In this document: in pieces, positions 28,415-37,632 of the stretch | How positions within the stretch are numbered: position 1 is the first letter of the stretch | Layout of the letters: every line of letters starts with the position of its first letter | Assembly: GCF_042433915.1 (NCBI RefSeq) | Contig: NZ_JBHLUN010000010.1 | Coordinates: 124,001-188,000, forward strand | Origin: Roseomonas elaeocarpi | GTDB taxonomy: Bacteria; Pseudomonadota; Alphaproteobacteria; Acetobacterales; Acetobacteraceae | Direction of reading: 5' to 3' | Length of the DNA: 64,000 bases | Position numbers and translations under genes: made by a program | The notes under the pieces: generated by a model | The model's input: only the letters and a program-made list of their open reading frames with translations | Database searches by the model: none | Told to the model about the DNA's origin: nothing

Positions 28415-28487
28415 CCGCCCGCCCACGCCCCGGTCGCGCGGGCCAGCCGCGCGCCGGCATCCCCGTTACGTGGCCGGATAGGTGAAG

Positions 28488-28505
28488 AGCGGGTGAAAAC
28501 CCGCT
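28488..28505 (+). terminator. GNRA-capped hairpin after the ankyrin gene
   Basis: AGCGGGT-GAAA-ACCCGCT is a perfect 7-bp stem closed by a GAAA tetraloop, 73 nt after the stop. No T-run follows. It may end the MoxR/lipoprotein/ankyrin transcription unit. Confidence 0.5.
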
Positions 28506-28578
28506 TAACCCTGGGCTGACGCCCATCTCCGCGACGCCAGCGGCGTTATGCTCCCACCACGCGATGGAGGAGCGGCCG

Positions 28579-28743
28579 ATGAAGCCGACGCCCACGAGCC
28601 TCTGGATGAGTGCCGCGCATCGCGCCATGGGATGGTGGCGCGGCAGCGTCATGGCCGAGGCAGGGCGGCAGAAGGCAAGGCTCCTGCGCCTCTCGATCCC
28701 CAAGCCCCGCAAGCCGCGCCGCCGGCGCAAGCCGGAAGCCTGA
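28579..28743 (+). CDS. Small basic protein, 54 aa, unknown
   Basis: A short gene is supported by a strong ribosome binding site, GGAGGAG 8 nt before the ATG, and by coding-like codon use. The product begins MKPTPTSLWMSAAHRAMGWW, continues through an amphipathic middle (GSVMAEAGRQKARLLRL) and ends in a Lys/Arg/Pro tail (KPRKPRRRRKPEA). Such tails bind nucleic acid or acidic surfaces, but I recognise no family. It lies convergent with phoB, 17 nt from its stop. Confidence 0.6.
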   Translation: MKPTPTSLWMSAAHRAMGWWRGSVMAEAGRQKARLLRLSIPKPRKPRRRRKPEA

Positions 28744-28760
28744 GGCGCGCCCCTGTCGGC

Positions 28761-29471
28761 TTATTCCACGTCGAGCGCGTAGCCGGCGGAGCGGACGGTG
28801 CGGATGATGTCCTCCTCGCCCTCCCCGTTCACCGCCTTGCGCAGCCGGCGGATATGGACGTCCACGGTGCGCGGCTCGACATGGATGTCGCGTCCCCAGA
28901 CAGCGTCCAGCAGCTGCTCGCGCGAGAAGACGCGGCCCGGATGCGTCATCAGGAATTCCAGGATGCGGTATTCGGTCGGGCCCAGATGGAGCGGCCGGCC
29001 GTTGCGCGTCACGCGGTGCGCGTCCTGGTCCATCGACAGCTCCCGCCACACCAGCGCCCCGCGCCCGGCCGGCGGGCCGGAGCGGCGCAGCAGGGCCCGG
29101 ATGCGGGCCAGCAGCGCGTCGATGGCGAAGGGCTTGGAGATGTAGTCGTCCGCCCCCGTGTCCAGGGCGCGCACGGCGTCCTGGTCCTCGGTGCGCGCGG
29201 TGACCATGATGATCGGCAGGTCCCGCGTCGCCGGGCGGCGGCGCAGCTGGCGGCAGACCTCCAGCCCGGACAGCGCCGGCAGCATCCAGTCCAGCAGGAT
29301 CAGGTCCGGCCGGTCCTCGGCGACCCGCAGAAGCGCCTCCTGGCCGTCCGCCGCCTCGTCGACGCGAAAGCCCTGACGCTCCAGGTTGTAGCGCAGCAGC
29401 GTCAGCAGCGGCGCCTCGTCCTCCACCACAAGGATGGTCGGGCGGCCGCCGCCCTCCATCGCCAGGCTCAT
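28761..29471 (-). CDS. phoB: Phosphate regulon response regulator PhoB
   Basis: This OmpR/PhoB-type regulator has an N-terminal receiver (ILVVEDEAPLLTLLRYNLE, phospho-acceptor Asp in DLILLDWMLP, switch Lys in ISKPF) and a C-terminal winged helix (FSREQLLDAVWG, RTVDVHIRRLRKAV). Phosphorylated PhoB binds Pho boxes such as the one at 34271 and activates the pst operon. The ATG at 29471 overlaps the phoU stop (ATGA), placing it last in pstS-pstC-pstA-pstB-phoU-phoB. Its sensor kinase PhoR is not in the window. Confidence 0.95.
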   Translation of the reverse strand: MSLAMEGGGRPTILVVEDEAPLLTLLRYNLERQGFRVDEAADGQEALLRVAEDRPDLILLDWMLPALSGLEVCRQLRRRPATRDLPIIMVTARTEDQDAVRALDTGADDYISKPFAIDALLARIRALLRRSGPPAGRGALVWRELSMDQDAHRVTRNGRPLHLGPTEYRILEFLMTHPGRVFSREQLLDAVWGRDIHVEPRTVDVHIRRLRKAVNGEGEEDIIRTVRSAGYALDVE

Positions 29472-30175
29472 GCCGCGGTCCCGGAAACGTCGCCGCGCGG
29501 CCTGTCCTCGGGCAGCGTGGTGCCGGTGATCGAGAAGTACACCGTTTCGGCGATGTTGGTGGCGTGGTCGCCGATGCGCTCGAAGTTCTTGGCCACGAAG
29601 AGCAGGTGCGTGGCCGAGGTGATGTTGCGCGGATCTTCCATCATGTAGGTCAGCAACTGCCGGAAGATGCCGTCGTACACGTCGTCCACCGGCGCGTCGT
29701 TGCGCCACACGCGCTCGCAGGCAGCGGCGTCCTCGTTCACCAGCGCGTCGATCGCGTCCTTAAGGTTGCGCTGGACCATCTGCGCCAGCGCCTCGAAGCT
29801 GGCGACGCCGGCGCTCAGCCCCATGTTCTCGCTCACCACGATCACCCGCTTGGCGACGTTGCGGGCATAGTCGCCGATGCGCTCGAGGTCCTGGCTGATC
29901 TTCATGGCCGCGATGATCAGCCGCAGGTCCGAGGCCATGGGCGAGCGCAGCGCCAGCAGGCGCACGCAGTAGGCCTCCACCTCGCGCTCCAGCGCGTCGA
30001 TCGGCGCGTCGCGGGCCGCCACCTCGGCGGCGGCGGTCGCGTCGCGGCGTGCCAGCACGTAGGAGGCATCCGCCACCTGCCGCTCCGCCAGGCCGCCCAT
30101 GCGGGCGATCAGCTCGCGCAGCCGGCGCAGTTCCTCGCCGTAGGACTTGACGATGGTGTTGGCGTCGGAGCTCAT
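29468..30175 (-). CDS. phoU: Phosphate transport accessory protein PhoU
   Basis: PhoU (235 aa) is an all-helical peripheral protein that links the Pst transporter to PhoR and dampens the Pho response when phosphate is plentiful. The two PhoU repeats are visible, each with the metal-binding motif: MKISQDLERIGDYARNVAKRV and FVAKNFERIGDHATNIAETVYF. It follows pstB after 19 nt and overlaps phoB by 4 nt. Confidence 0.95.
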   Translation of the reverse strand: MSSDANTIVKSYGEELRRLRELIARMGGLAERQVADASYVLARRDATAAAEVAARDAPIDALEREVEAYCVRLLALRSPMASDLRLIIAAMKISQDLERIGDYARNVAKRVIVVSENMGLSAGVASFEALAQMVQRNLKDAIDALVNEDAAACERVWRNDAPVDDVYDGIFRQLLTYMMEDPRNITSATHLLFVAKNFERIGDHATNIAETVYFSITGTTLPEDRPRGDVSGTAA

Positions 30176-30194
30176 GACCCGTTCCCCTTCCCGC

Positions 30195-31043
<849 letters not shown>

Positions 31044-31057
31044 GCGTTCCTTCGGCT

Positions 31058-31969
31058 TCAGGCTTTGCGACGCAGCGCGAAGCGCGCGATGAGGTTGAGG
31101 CCCAGCACGCCGACCGTGATGATCAGCGCACCCGCCCAGGCCAGCGCGACCCAGTCCTCGTAGGGGGAGCCCGCGTAGGCGTAGATGGTGATCGGCAGGC
31201 TCGCCATCGGGCGCGCCAGGTCCACCGACCAGTTGAGGTTGCCCAGCGAGGTGAACAGCAGCGGCGCGGTCTCGCCCGCGATGCGTGCGATGCCCAGCAG
31301 CACGCCGGTGATGATGCCCGACGCCGCGGCGCGCCAGCCCACCAGCACGATCATCTTCCACTTCGGCGCGCCCAGGCCGATCACCGCCTCGCGCAGGGTG
31401 TCGGGCAGCAGCGTCAGCATGTCCTCGGTGGTGCGCACCACCACGGGGATGATGATGATCGCCAGCGCCGCCACGCCCGCCCAGCCCGAGAAGCCGCCGA
31501 AGGGCAGCACCAGCAGCTGGTAAACAAACAGGCCAATCAGGATCGAGGGCGCCGAGAGCAGCACGTCGGACACGAAGCGCACCGCGAAGCCCAGGCGCGA
31601 GCCGCGGGCGTATTCCGACAGGTAGGTGCCCACCAGCAACCCGATCGGCGTGCCCACCACGGTTGCCAGGATCACCTGGATCAGGCTGCCGATGATGGGG
31701 TTGAGCAACCCGCCACCCGATCCGGGCGGGCGCGTCACGCTGGTGAAGGTCGAGAGTGAAAGGCCGCCGAGCCCGCGCGCGATCAGCGTCAGCAGGATCG
31801 ACACCAGGAAGAACAGGCCCAGCAGCGTCGCCACGACGCAGAAGCCGCGGACCACGAGGTCCGCCACCCGGCGGCGGCGGCCCAGCGCGCGGGCCACGGC
31901 GGCGTCCTTGCGCGGGCCGCTGGCCGGGTTGCCCGACGGCGAGGTGGCGGAAAGGGTGGAAGCGCTCAT
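31058..31969 (-). CDS. pstA: Phosphate ABC transporter permease PstA
   Basis: This 303-aa inner-membrane permease has about six helices and the binding-protein-dependent permease (EAA) loop EAVIGLGAPKWKMIVLVGWRAAASGIITGVLLGIARIAGETAPLLF, whose GETAPLLF ending is characteristic of PstA. With PstC it forms the phosphate channel. Its start lies 6 nt after the pstC stop, its end 14 nt before pstB. The N-terminal 30 residues are a charged extension. Confidence 0.95.
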   Translation of the reverse strand: MSASTLSATSPSGNPASGPRKDAAVARALGRRRRVADLVVRGFCVVATLLGLFFLVSILLTLIARGLGGLSLSTFTSVTRPPGSGGGLLNPIIGSLIQVILATVVGTPIGLLVGTYLSEYARGSRLGFAVRFVSDVLLSAPSILIGLFVYQLLVLPFGGFSGWAGVAALAIIIIPVVVRTTEDMLTLLPDTLREAVIGLGAPKWKMIVLVGWRAAASGIITGVLLGIARIAGETAPLLFTSLGNLNWSVDLARPMASLPITIYAYAGSPYEDWVALAWAGALIITVGVLGLNLIARFALRRKA

Positions 31970-31975
31970 CGCCGG

Positions 31976-32977
31976 TCAGCCCTTCAGCCGCGAGCGCAGC
32001 AGCCAGCGGCTCAGCGCCAGCACCGCGAAGGAGATCACGAACAGGATGAAGCCCAGCGCCAGCAGCGCGCTCAGCTTGAGCGAGCCGGCCGAGGCCTCGC
32101 CGAACTCCAGCGCCACGATCGAGGCGATGGTGTTGCCCGGCCCGAAGAGCGAGGGCGTGATGCGGTTGGCGTTGCCGATCACGAAGGTGACGGCCATGGT
32201 TTCACCGAGCGCGCGGCCCAGGCCCAGCATGATGCCGCCCACCACGGAGATGCGGGTATAGGGCAGCACCACGCCGCGCATCACCTCCCAGGTGGTGGCG
32301 CCGAGGCCGTAGGCGCTTTCCTTGTAGACGGCGGGCACCTGCTCGAACACGTCGCGCATCGTGGCGGCGACGAAGGGCAGGATCATGATCGCCAGGATCA
32401 GAGCGGCGGTGAACAAGCCGGTGCCGAAGGGCGCGCCGGAGAAGAACATGCCGATGCCCGGCACCTCGCCCAGCGTGTCGATGACCGCGGGCTGGATCGT
32501 GGAGGCCATGATCGGCACGATCACGAAGAAGCCCCACATGCCGTAGATGATCGAGGGCACCGCGGCCAGCAGCTCGATCGCCGTTCCCACCGGGCGCTTC
32601 AGCCAGGCCGGCGCCAGCTCGGTCAGGAAGAAGGCGATGCCGAAGGCCACCGGCACCGCCATGATCAGCGCCAGCACCGCGGTCAGCAGCGTGCCGTAAA
32701 CGGGCACGCCGGCGCCGAAGACCTCCTGCACCGGGTCCCAGTCGGTGTTCGTCAGGAAGCCCGCACCGAAGGCCCGGAAGGCCGGCAACCCGCCCAGGAA
32801 CAGCTCGACGATGATGGCGCTCAGCAGCAGCAGCACCAGCACGCCCGCCGCACGGCAAAGCAGGGCGAAGATCGCGTCGCCTTGTCCGGCCCCGCGGTTC
32901 GCGGCGCGCGAGGCGCGCGGCGGCACCGGGTCGGCACCGATGGCCGCACCTGCGAGATGGGAAGCCGTATCTGTCAC
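31976..32977 (-). CDS. pstC: Phosphate ABC transporter permease PstC
   Basis: The second permease subunit has about six helices and the EAA loop ESAYGLGATTWEVMRGVVLPYTRISVVGGIMLGLGRALGETMAVTFVIGN, typical of PstC. I choose the GTG at 32977 (VTDTASHLAG) because AAGGAG lies 6 nt upstream; an earlier in-frame GTG at 33010 would put the start inside the pstS-pstC hairpin. Product 333 aa. It is separated from pstS by about 150 nt including that hairpin. Confidence 0.93.
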   Translation of the reverse strand: MTDTASHLAGAAIGADPVPPRASRAANRGAGQGDAIFALLCRAAGVLVLLLLSAIIVELFLGGLPAFRAFGAGFLTNTDWDPVQEVFGAGVPVYGTLLTAVLALIMAVPVAFGIAFFLTELAPAWLKRPVGTAIELLAAVPSIIYGMWGFFVIVPIMASTIQPAVIDTLGEVPGIGMFFSGAPFGTGLFTAALILAIMILPFVAATMRDVFEQVPAVYKESAYGLGATTWEVMRGVVLPYTRISVVGGIMLGLGRALGETMAVTFVIGNANRITPSLFGPGNTIASIVALEFGEASAGSLKLSALLALGFILFVISFAVLALSRWLLRSRLKG

Positions 32978-33009
32978 GTCATCTCCTTCCGGTGCCGGGC
33001 CCGGGAACA

Positions 33010-33044
33010 CCCGGCGGGTCCGCCGCGATGGAAGACCCGCCGGG
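33010..33044 (-). terminator. Hairpin between pstS and pstC (attenuator or mRNA stabiliser)
   Basis: CCCGGCGGGTC and GACCCGCCGGG are exact 11-nt complements with a 13-nt loop. No T-run follows on the minus strand. Such structures after pstS usually let the binding protein be made in excess over the permease by partial termination or by protecting the pstS message. Confidence 0.7.
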
Positions 33045-33126
33045 ATGTGCCGCGACCTGACGCCGCTTCAGATGTCGGTCGGGCAGGATGGCGGGCGAGG
33101 AGGCCCACCGTCCGCCCGTCCGCGGC

Positions 33127-34176
33127 TTACTGGTTCCAGACGGCCTTGCCGTCGGCCATGACCTGCGTCCAGGTGGCGCGCGCCTGGTTCTGCACCGCGG
33201 CCGGCAGCGGGATGTATTCCAGCTTGTTCGCCGCATCGCCGCCCTTGCTGTAGGCCCAGTCGAAGAAGCGCATCACCGCGCGCGAGCGGTCGGCGTTCTC
33301 CGGGTTGGTCGGCAGCAGGACGAAGGTGGGCGACACGATCGGCCAGGAATTCGCACCCGGCTGGTCGATGATGCTGGCCGCCATGCCCGGCACGTTCCAG
33401 TTGGCGCTGGCCGCCGCCGCGGCGAAGCTCTCCATGGTGGGCTTCACGAACTGGCCGTCATGGTTGCGCAGCTGCACCGTGGTCAGCTTGTTCTGCGTGG
33501 CATAGGCGTTCTCGACATAGCCGATGCCGCCGCGGGTGTTGTGCACCGTGCCCGCCACGCCCTCGTTGCCACGCGCACCGGCGCCGGCCGGCCACTTCAC
33601 CGAGGTCGCGGCACCCACGCCCGACTTCCAGGCCGGCGACACGGCCGCGAGGTAGGAGGTGAACACGAAGGAGGTGCCCGAAGCGTCGGCGCGGTACACC
33701 GGCGCCACCGCGATGCTCGGCAGCTTCAGGCCGGGGTTCAGGTCGGCGATGCGCTTGTCGTCCCACTTGGTGATGCGGCCGGCGTAAAGGTCGGCCAGCA
33801 CCTCACCGGTCAGGCGGAGCTGGTCCACCTCGACGCCCGGCAGGTTCACGATCGGCACCACCGAACCCATCACGGTCGGGAACTGCACGAGCTTGGCCTC
33901 GGCCAGCTGCTCGGCCGTCAGCGGCGCGTCCGAGGCGCCGAAGTCCACCGTGCGGTTCTTGATCTGGTTGACGCCGGCGCCCGAACCCACCGACTGGTAG
34001 TTCAGCTGGATGCCCTGAGCCTTCGCGTCCTCGCCCCAGCGCTGGTAAACGGGGTTGACGAAGGAAGAACCGGCACCGGTAATGCTGGCGGTCTGCGCCA
34101 TGGCCTGCGGCGCCAGTGGCATCACGGCCGCAATCGTGGCGAAGCCAGCGAGAAGGGCAAGGGTTCGTCTCTGCAC
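33127..34176 (-). CDS. pstS: Periplasmic phosphate-binding protein PstS
   Basis: The 349-aa precursor starts at a GTG (34176) with GGAG 8 nt upstream and carries an export signal ending near AMAQ. Phosphate-binding residues of PstS are visible in ITGAGSSFVNPVYQRW, GSGAGVNQIKNRTVDFGASDAPL and VYRADASGTSFVFTSYL (the RxDxSGT loop). It delivers phosphate to PstCA. As first gene of the operon it lies directly behind a Pho box and ahead of an intergenic hairpin. Confidence 0.95.
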   Translation of the reverse strand: MQRRTLALLAGFATIAAVMPLAPQAMAQTASITGAGSSFVNPVYQRWGEDAKAQGIQLNYQSVGSGAGVNQIKNRTVDFGASDAPLTAEQLAEAKLVQFPTVMGSVVPIVNLPGVEVDQLRLTGEVLADLYAGRITKWDDKRIADLNPGLKLPSIAVAPVYRADASGTSFVFTSYLAAVSPAWKSGVGAATSVKWPAGAGARGNEGVAGTVHNTRGGIGYVENAYATQNKLTTVQLRNHDGQFVKPTMESFAAAAASANWNVPGMAASIIDQPGANSWPIVSPTFVLLPTNPENADRSRAVMRFFDWAYSKGGDAANKLEYIPLPAAVQNQARATWTQVMADGKAVWNQ

Positions 34177-34270
34177 CGTGCGATCTCCAGTCAAGATTCG
34201 TGGCGGGACCCCCACGGAGGTCCGCGGGGCGCTGCGTAGAGCCGCCAGAAGTCCGAACGGTTGCACTTTG

Positions 34271-34288
34271 GTGAAGCTTTTATGACAG
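34271..34288 (-). promoter_or_regulatory. Pho box upstream of pstS
   Basis: On the minus strand the sequence CTGTCATAAAAGCTTCAC matches the PhoB consensus of two 7-mers (CTGTCAT and a degenerate CTTCAC) split by an A-rich 4-nt spacer. It lies about 95 nt before the pstS start, in a locally AT-richer patch, and replaces the -35 region in PhoB-activated promoters. Confidence 0.85.
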
Positions 34289-34317
34289 TCCGGCATCCGG
34301 CTGAGCCGCACTGCCCG

Positions 34318-34953
34318 TCACCGCACGAAGTCGATGCCGACCCAGCGCAGGCTCTGCCCCTCGACACGGAGCTCGAAGCCGACGCCACCTTCGAACTTCA
34401 CTTGCGCCCGCGTCCAGCCGAGGCCGCTGGCCCCTTCGGAGCCGCCAAGCGGCGGCAGCACCGGCTCGAACCCGAAGGCGCCGGCGCGGCGCAGGCGCAG
34501 CCAGGCTGCCAGGGCCTCCGGCTCCGCCCAGGACGCCCTCATGTCGCCCGCCATCGCCCACAGGAAGTCCGCCGCCCCGGGCTCCAGCCCCGCGGGGATG
34601 CGGGCATTCAGCTCGGCGGCCGCATCCTTCTCCAGGGCCGCGAGGTCGGCAAACTTGACCACGCGCTCCGGCGTCGCGGTTTCCACCGCCTCGACGAACC
34701 GATTAGCGGCGATCCAGGGCGGCAACACCCAGGCCAGCGCCGCGAGGAGCAGCAGCAAGGGCAGCAGGAGCCAGCGGCGTGAACGGGCGGAGGGTCGCAC
34801 CGCGGCTGCCTGGGAAGCGTCCCGCGTCGTCGGTCCCCCGCGACGGACCAACGCATCGGGACCGGTGTTGCGGGCATCGTAATCCGCCCACACCCCTTCC
34901 CAGTCGTCGGTGTTTCCATCGAGGGGCACGTTAACCAAGCACACTCGGAGCAT
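34318..34953 (-). CDS. DUF2939-like membrane-anchored protein
   Basis: The up to 211-aa protein has a cytoplasmic polar N-terminus, one strong membrane helix (RRWLLLPLLLLLAALAWVLPPW) and an extracytoplasmic part beginning IAANRFVEAVETATPERVVKFADLAALEKDAAAELNARI, which resembles the DUF2939 pattern (single helix followed by a helical domain counting pair-wise residues). Function unknown. The exact start is unclear: ATG 34953 and GTG 34929 are both possible and neither has a clear RBS. It reads away from the mla operon and toward pstS, whose promoter lies just past its stop. Confidence 0.6.
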   Translation of the reverse strand: MLRVCLVNVPLDGNTDDWEGVWADYDARNTGPDALVRRGGPTTRDASQAAAVRPSARSRRWLLLPLLLLLAALAWVLPPWIAANRFVEAVETATPERVVKFADLAALEKDAAAELNARIPAGLEPGAADFLWAMAGDMRASWAEPEALAAWLRLRRAGAFGFEPVLPPLGGSEGASGLGWTRAQVKFEGGVGFELRVEGQSLRWVGIDFVR

Positions 34954-35070
34954 GGGAATGACGTGCCATTCTGGCAGGAATTGCCTGCTTAGCAGGCTGT
35001 GCCCCTCAGTAGGGGACGGGCACCCGGCAATACAACCATAAATTGAATCACAAACCAGAAAGCTCGCGTG
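34954..35070 (-). promoter_or_regulatory. AT-rich leader with two hairpins before the DUF2939-like gene
   Basis: This 117-nt gap is the least GC-rich part of the window. On the minus strand an AT-rich block (about 35023-35060) suited to a promoter is followed by two stems, GTGCCC/GGGCAC with an inner CCC/GGG, and GCCTGC-tta-GCAGGC. It may be a structured 5' leader; no known riboswitch core is recognised. Confidence 0.4.
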
Positions 35071-35754
35071 TCAGCGCGACCGGGTTCCCAGCCGTGCCCC
35101 GATCTGCGCCTCCAGCGCGGCAAAGGCCTGCCCCAGCGCCGCCACCTCGGCCGTGGCCTGCGGGGCCGGCGTGTCGGCCCCCTCCCGCGGCAGGGGCGCG
35201 TGCCCTTCGCAGGTGAACTGGCCAACCACGCTGCTTTCCCCCGCCCCTTCGCGCAGCAGCACGGCGGACAGCGCCGCGCGCGCTTCGCCGCGCCCGAGAT
35301 CGGCGTGCAGCGCCGTCAGCTCGACCTCCAGCGCCAGGTCGGCCGCGGCGCGCGTTCCGGGCGCCAGCACCGCCCGGAACAGGCCCGAGCGCATCAGCCA
35401 GCGGCGCAGCGCGTCCTCCATCGCCTCGGCGGGCGGCGCGCTCCATTCGGCGTAGTATTCGGTGTGAACCGTCCCGTCGGCGCGGATCGAGCGCAGCATG
35501 CGCCCTTCCAGCCCCGGCGCGGCGCGGCCCAGGCGCAGCAGCAGCGTCTGCGTCCCGAGTTGCCCCCGCGCCGCCGCAGGGCGCAGCGCCGCGGTTTCCG
35601 CCGGCCGCTCGGGCGAAAGGGGGAAGCGCAGCGGCTCCACGTAGGGACGCGACTGCAGCGCCGAGCAGCCCGGCAGCACCGCCAGCAGCCCGAGCATCCA
35701 GGCGCGGCGCCCTGCCACGGCGGACCGGTTCCCCATGGTGTTCCCCTCGCTCAT
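35071..35754 (-). CDS. ABC-type transport auxiliary lipoprotein (PqiC/MlaD partner type)
   Basis: The 227-aa precursor has a signal ending in a lipobox, AWMLGLLAVLPGC, and a mature part with the LRLGRAAPGLEGRMLRSIRADGTVHTEYYAEWSAPPAEAMEDALRRWLMRSGLF pattern of the ABC_trans_aux family (DUF330/PqiC). These lipoproteins sit in the outer membrane and dock to MCE proteins. It begins at ATG 35754, in an ATGA overlap with mlaD and 7 nt behind AAGGA; a second ATG at 35736 also has an RBS. As last gene of the mlaEFD cluster it likely replaces MlaC/MlaA functions. Confidence 0.82.
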   Translation of the reverse strand: MSEGNTMGNRSAVAGRRAWMLGLLAVLPGCSALQSRPYVEPLRFPLSPERPAETAALRPAAARGQLGTQTLLLRLGRAAPGLEGRMLRSIRADGTVHTEYYAEWSAPPAEAMEDALRRWLMRSGLFRAVLAPGTRAAADLALEVELTALHADLGRGEARAALSAVLLREGAGESSVVGQFTCEGHAPLPREGADTPAPQATAEVAALGQAFAALEAQIGARLGTRSR

Positions 35755-36815
35755 CGGCGTCCTTCCGTTGCACCCCTTTGGGCCCAGGCCGGCACCGGCG
35801 GCGGCGAGCCCAGGATCGCCTGCGACGGCGCACGGCGCAGCGCGTCGGTGGTGTCGCGCAGGTTCGCCGTCACGCTGCGCAGGTCGCGCAGGATCGGCGC
35901 GAGGTCCGCGTTCACGTCCGTGGTGGCGCCGCGCGCCGCCCGCGCCGTGCCTTCCAGCGATCCGATCGCCGCCGGCAGCTTGGTCATCGCGGCGTTGAGC
36001 TGCGCCGTGGCCTCACGCACCGAGCGCAGCGTTTCGCGCACGTCGCGGCCGTTGAGGGTGCCGCGCAGGTCGGTGGCCGTGCCGCGCAGCTCCGCCACCA
36101 GCCCCGGCAGATCGGCACCCTGCACCGCCTGGTTCAGCGTGCGGGCGAGCTCGGCCGTCTCATGCAGGGTCTGCGCCGCGTCGCCGTCCTTGGCCTGGGC
36201 GCGCAGGTCGGTGAGCAGCCCGTTCACGTTGCGCAGGACGTCCTCCACGGGCAGGTCCTGCAGCCGACCCAGCAGGTTCTGCGCCGCGTCCTGCACCTGC
36301 GCCACCGTGGAGGGCATCGACGGCACCACCGGGTGCTCGGGCGTCCAGGGCAGGGTTTCGGGCGGGTAGCGGGCCGGGTCCACGAAGTCGGTCTCGAGGT
36401 ACACGCCGCCGGTCAGCCCGGCGCTGGCCAGCCGCGTGCGGTAGCCCAGCTGCACGGCGCGCTCGATGTTCAGGTCCTCGCTGCCCAGCCGCGCCGTGTC
36501 GATGGCGTAGCGCACCACCACCAGCTGGAAGGCGCTCTGGAAGGGCCGCCCCTCGGGCGAGCGGTACACCGCGTTGGCCAGCGTGATCTCGGTCACCCGC
36601 CCGATCTGCACGCCGCGGTAGCGCACCGCCGCCCCGACATCGAGGCCCTGCACGCTTTCGCGGAAATAGCTCTCGAAGACCTCGGCATTGCGGTTCAGCC
36701 GGCCCGCCGTGAAGAACAGCACGAAGCCCACCGCCAGCACCGCGCCCACCAGGATCAGCAGTCCCACGCGAAGGTAGAGGCGCGTGTTGCGCGCGCCCGC
36801 CGGTGCCTGCGCCAT
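35751..36815 (-). CDS. mlaD: MCE-domain protein MlaD
   Basis: This 354-aa protein has one N-terminal anchor helix (LYLRVGLLILVGAVLAVGFVLFF), one MCE domain (ESVQGLDVGAAVRYRGVQIGRVTEITL, about residues 45-140) and a long C-terminal helical region (LNQAVQGADLPGLVAELRGTATDLRGTL and repeats) that probably forms a coiled-coil needle, as in PqiB/Mce-type proteins rather than short E. coli MlaD. It should line a phospholipid path from the MlaE/MlaF complex across the periplasm. Its ATG shares one base with the mlaF stop, and its stop overlaps the auxiliary lipoprotein gene. Confidence 0.87.
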   Translation of the reverse strand: MAQAPAGARNTRLYLRVGLLILVGAVLAVGFVLFFTAGRLNRNAEVFESYFRESVQGLDVGAAVRYRGVQIGRVTEITLANAVYRSPEGRPFQSAFQLVVVRYAIDTARLGSEDLNIERAVQLGYRTRLASAGLTGGVYLETDFVDPARYPPETLPWTPEHPVVPSMPSTVAQVQDAAQNLLGRLQDLPVEDVLRNVNGLLTDLRAQAKDGDAAQTLHETAELARTLNQAVQGADLPGLVAELRGTATDLRGTLNGRDVRETLRSVREATAQLNAAMTKLPAAIGSLEGTARAARGATTDVNADLAPILRDLRSVTANLRDTTDALRRAPSQAILGSPPPVPAWAQRGATEGRR

Positions 36816-37627
36816 CAGGCGGCTTCCCGCCGGAAGAAGTGCCGCACGGTGTCGTTGGGCGGGTCGTCGCGGAGGCTGCGGGGATCGCCCTCGGCGATCA
36901 TGCCCTTGGCCTGCTTGTCGAGCATGATGCAGCGGTCCCCGATGGCCAGGATGGATTGCAACTCGTGCGTCACCACCACGAAGGTCGTGCCGAGGTCGCG
37001 CGCCAGGTCGCGGATCAGCTGATCCAGCCCGGCGGAGGTGATCGGATCGAGCCCCGCCGAGGGCTCGTCCAGGAACAGGATCGGCGGGTCGAGCGCCATG
37101 GCGCGGGCGATGCCGGCGCGCTTGGCCATGCCGCCCGAGATCTCGGCCGGCAGCCGCCCGGCGGCATCGGCCAGCCCCACCATGCCGAGCTTGACCCGCG
37201 CCACGGTTTCGCGCGCCGCGCGCGGCAGGCGGGTATGCGCCTCGAGCGGCAGCATCACGTTCTCCAGCAGGGTCATGGAGCCGAACAGCGCGCCCGACTG
37301 CCACATCACGCCCAGGTGGCGCAGGATCTCGCGCCGCGCCTCGCCCTCGGCCGCCAGCATGTCGGTGCCGAGGATCTCGATGGCGCCGCTGCTCGGCGGA
37401 TGCAGGCCGATCAGCAGCTTGAGCAGCGTCGACTTGCCGCAGCCCGAGCCGCCCAGGATCACGAAGACCTCGCCCCGGCGCACCTCGAAGCCGACATCCT
37501 GGAACAGGAGGTTGGTGCCGAAGCGCTTGCTCAGGCCCTCGACCCGGATCACCGCCTCGGCCCGGGTCGCGGCGGCAGCCGGGCCGGAAACCTCGTCATG
37601 CGGGCGGGGATGCGCCTCACCATCCAT
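36815..37627 (-). CDS. mlaF: Phospholipid transport ATPase MlaF
   Basis: The 270-aa ATPase has Walker A GGSGCGKST, signature ISGGMAKR (SGGMxKR is specific to the Mla/MCE ATPases), Walker B ILFLDEPSAGLDP and H-loop VTHELQSI. It powers lipid movement through MlaE. The start ATG 37627 lies 5 nt after the mlaE stop. Its first 25 residues are a polar leader. Confidence 0.92.
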   Translation of the reverse strand: MDGEAHPRPHDEVSGPAAAATRAEAVIRVEGLSKRFGTNLLFQDVGFEVRRGEVFVILGGSGCGKSTLLKLLIGLHPPSSGAIEILGTDMLAAEGEARREILRHLGVMWQSGALFGSMTLLENVMLPLEAHTRLPRAARETVARVKLGMVGLADAAGRLPAEISGGMAKRAGIARAMALDPPILFLDEPSAGLDPITSAGLDQLIRDLARDLGTTFVVVTHELQSILAIGDRCIMLDKQAKGMIAEGDPRSLRDDPPNDTVRHFFRREAA

Positions 37628-37632
37628 CGCGT

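Noticed and set aside
34954..35070. tRNA or small RNA gene in the AT-rich gap with two hairpins
   Set aside because: The stems do not make a cloverleaf and there is no CCA end or T-loop motif; a structured leader is the simpler reading.
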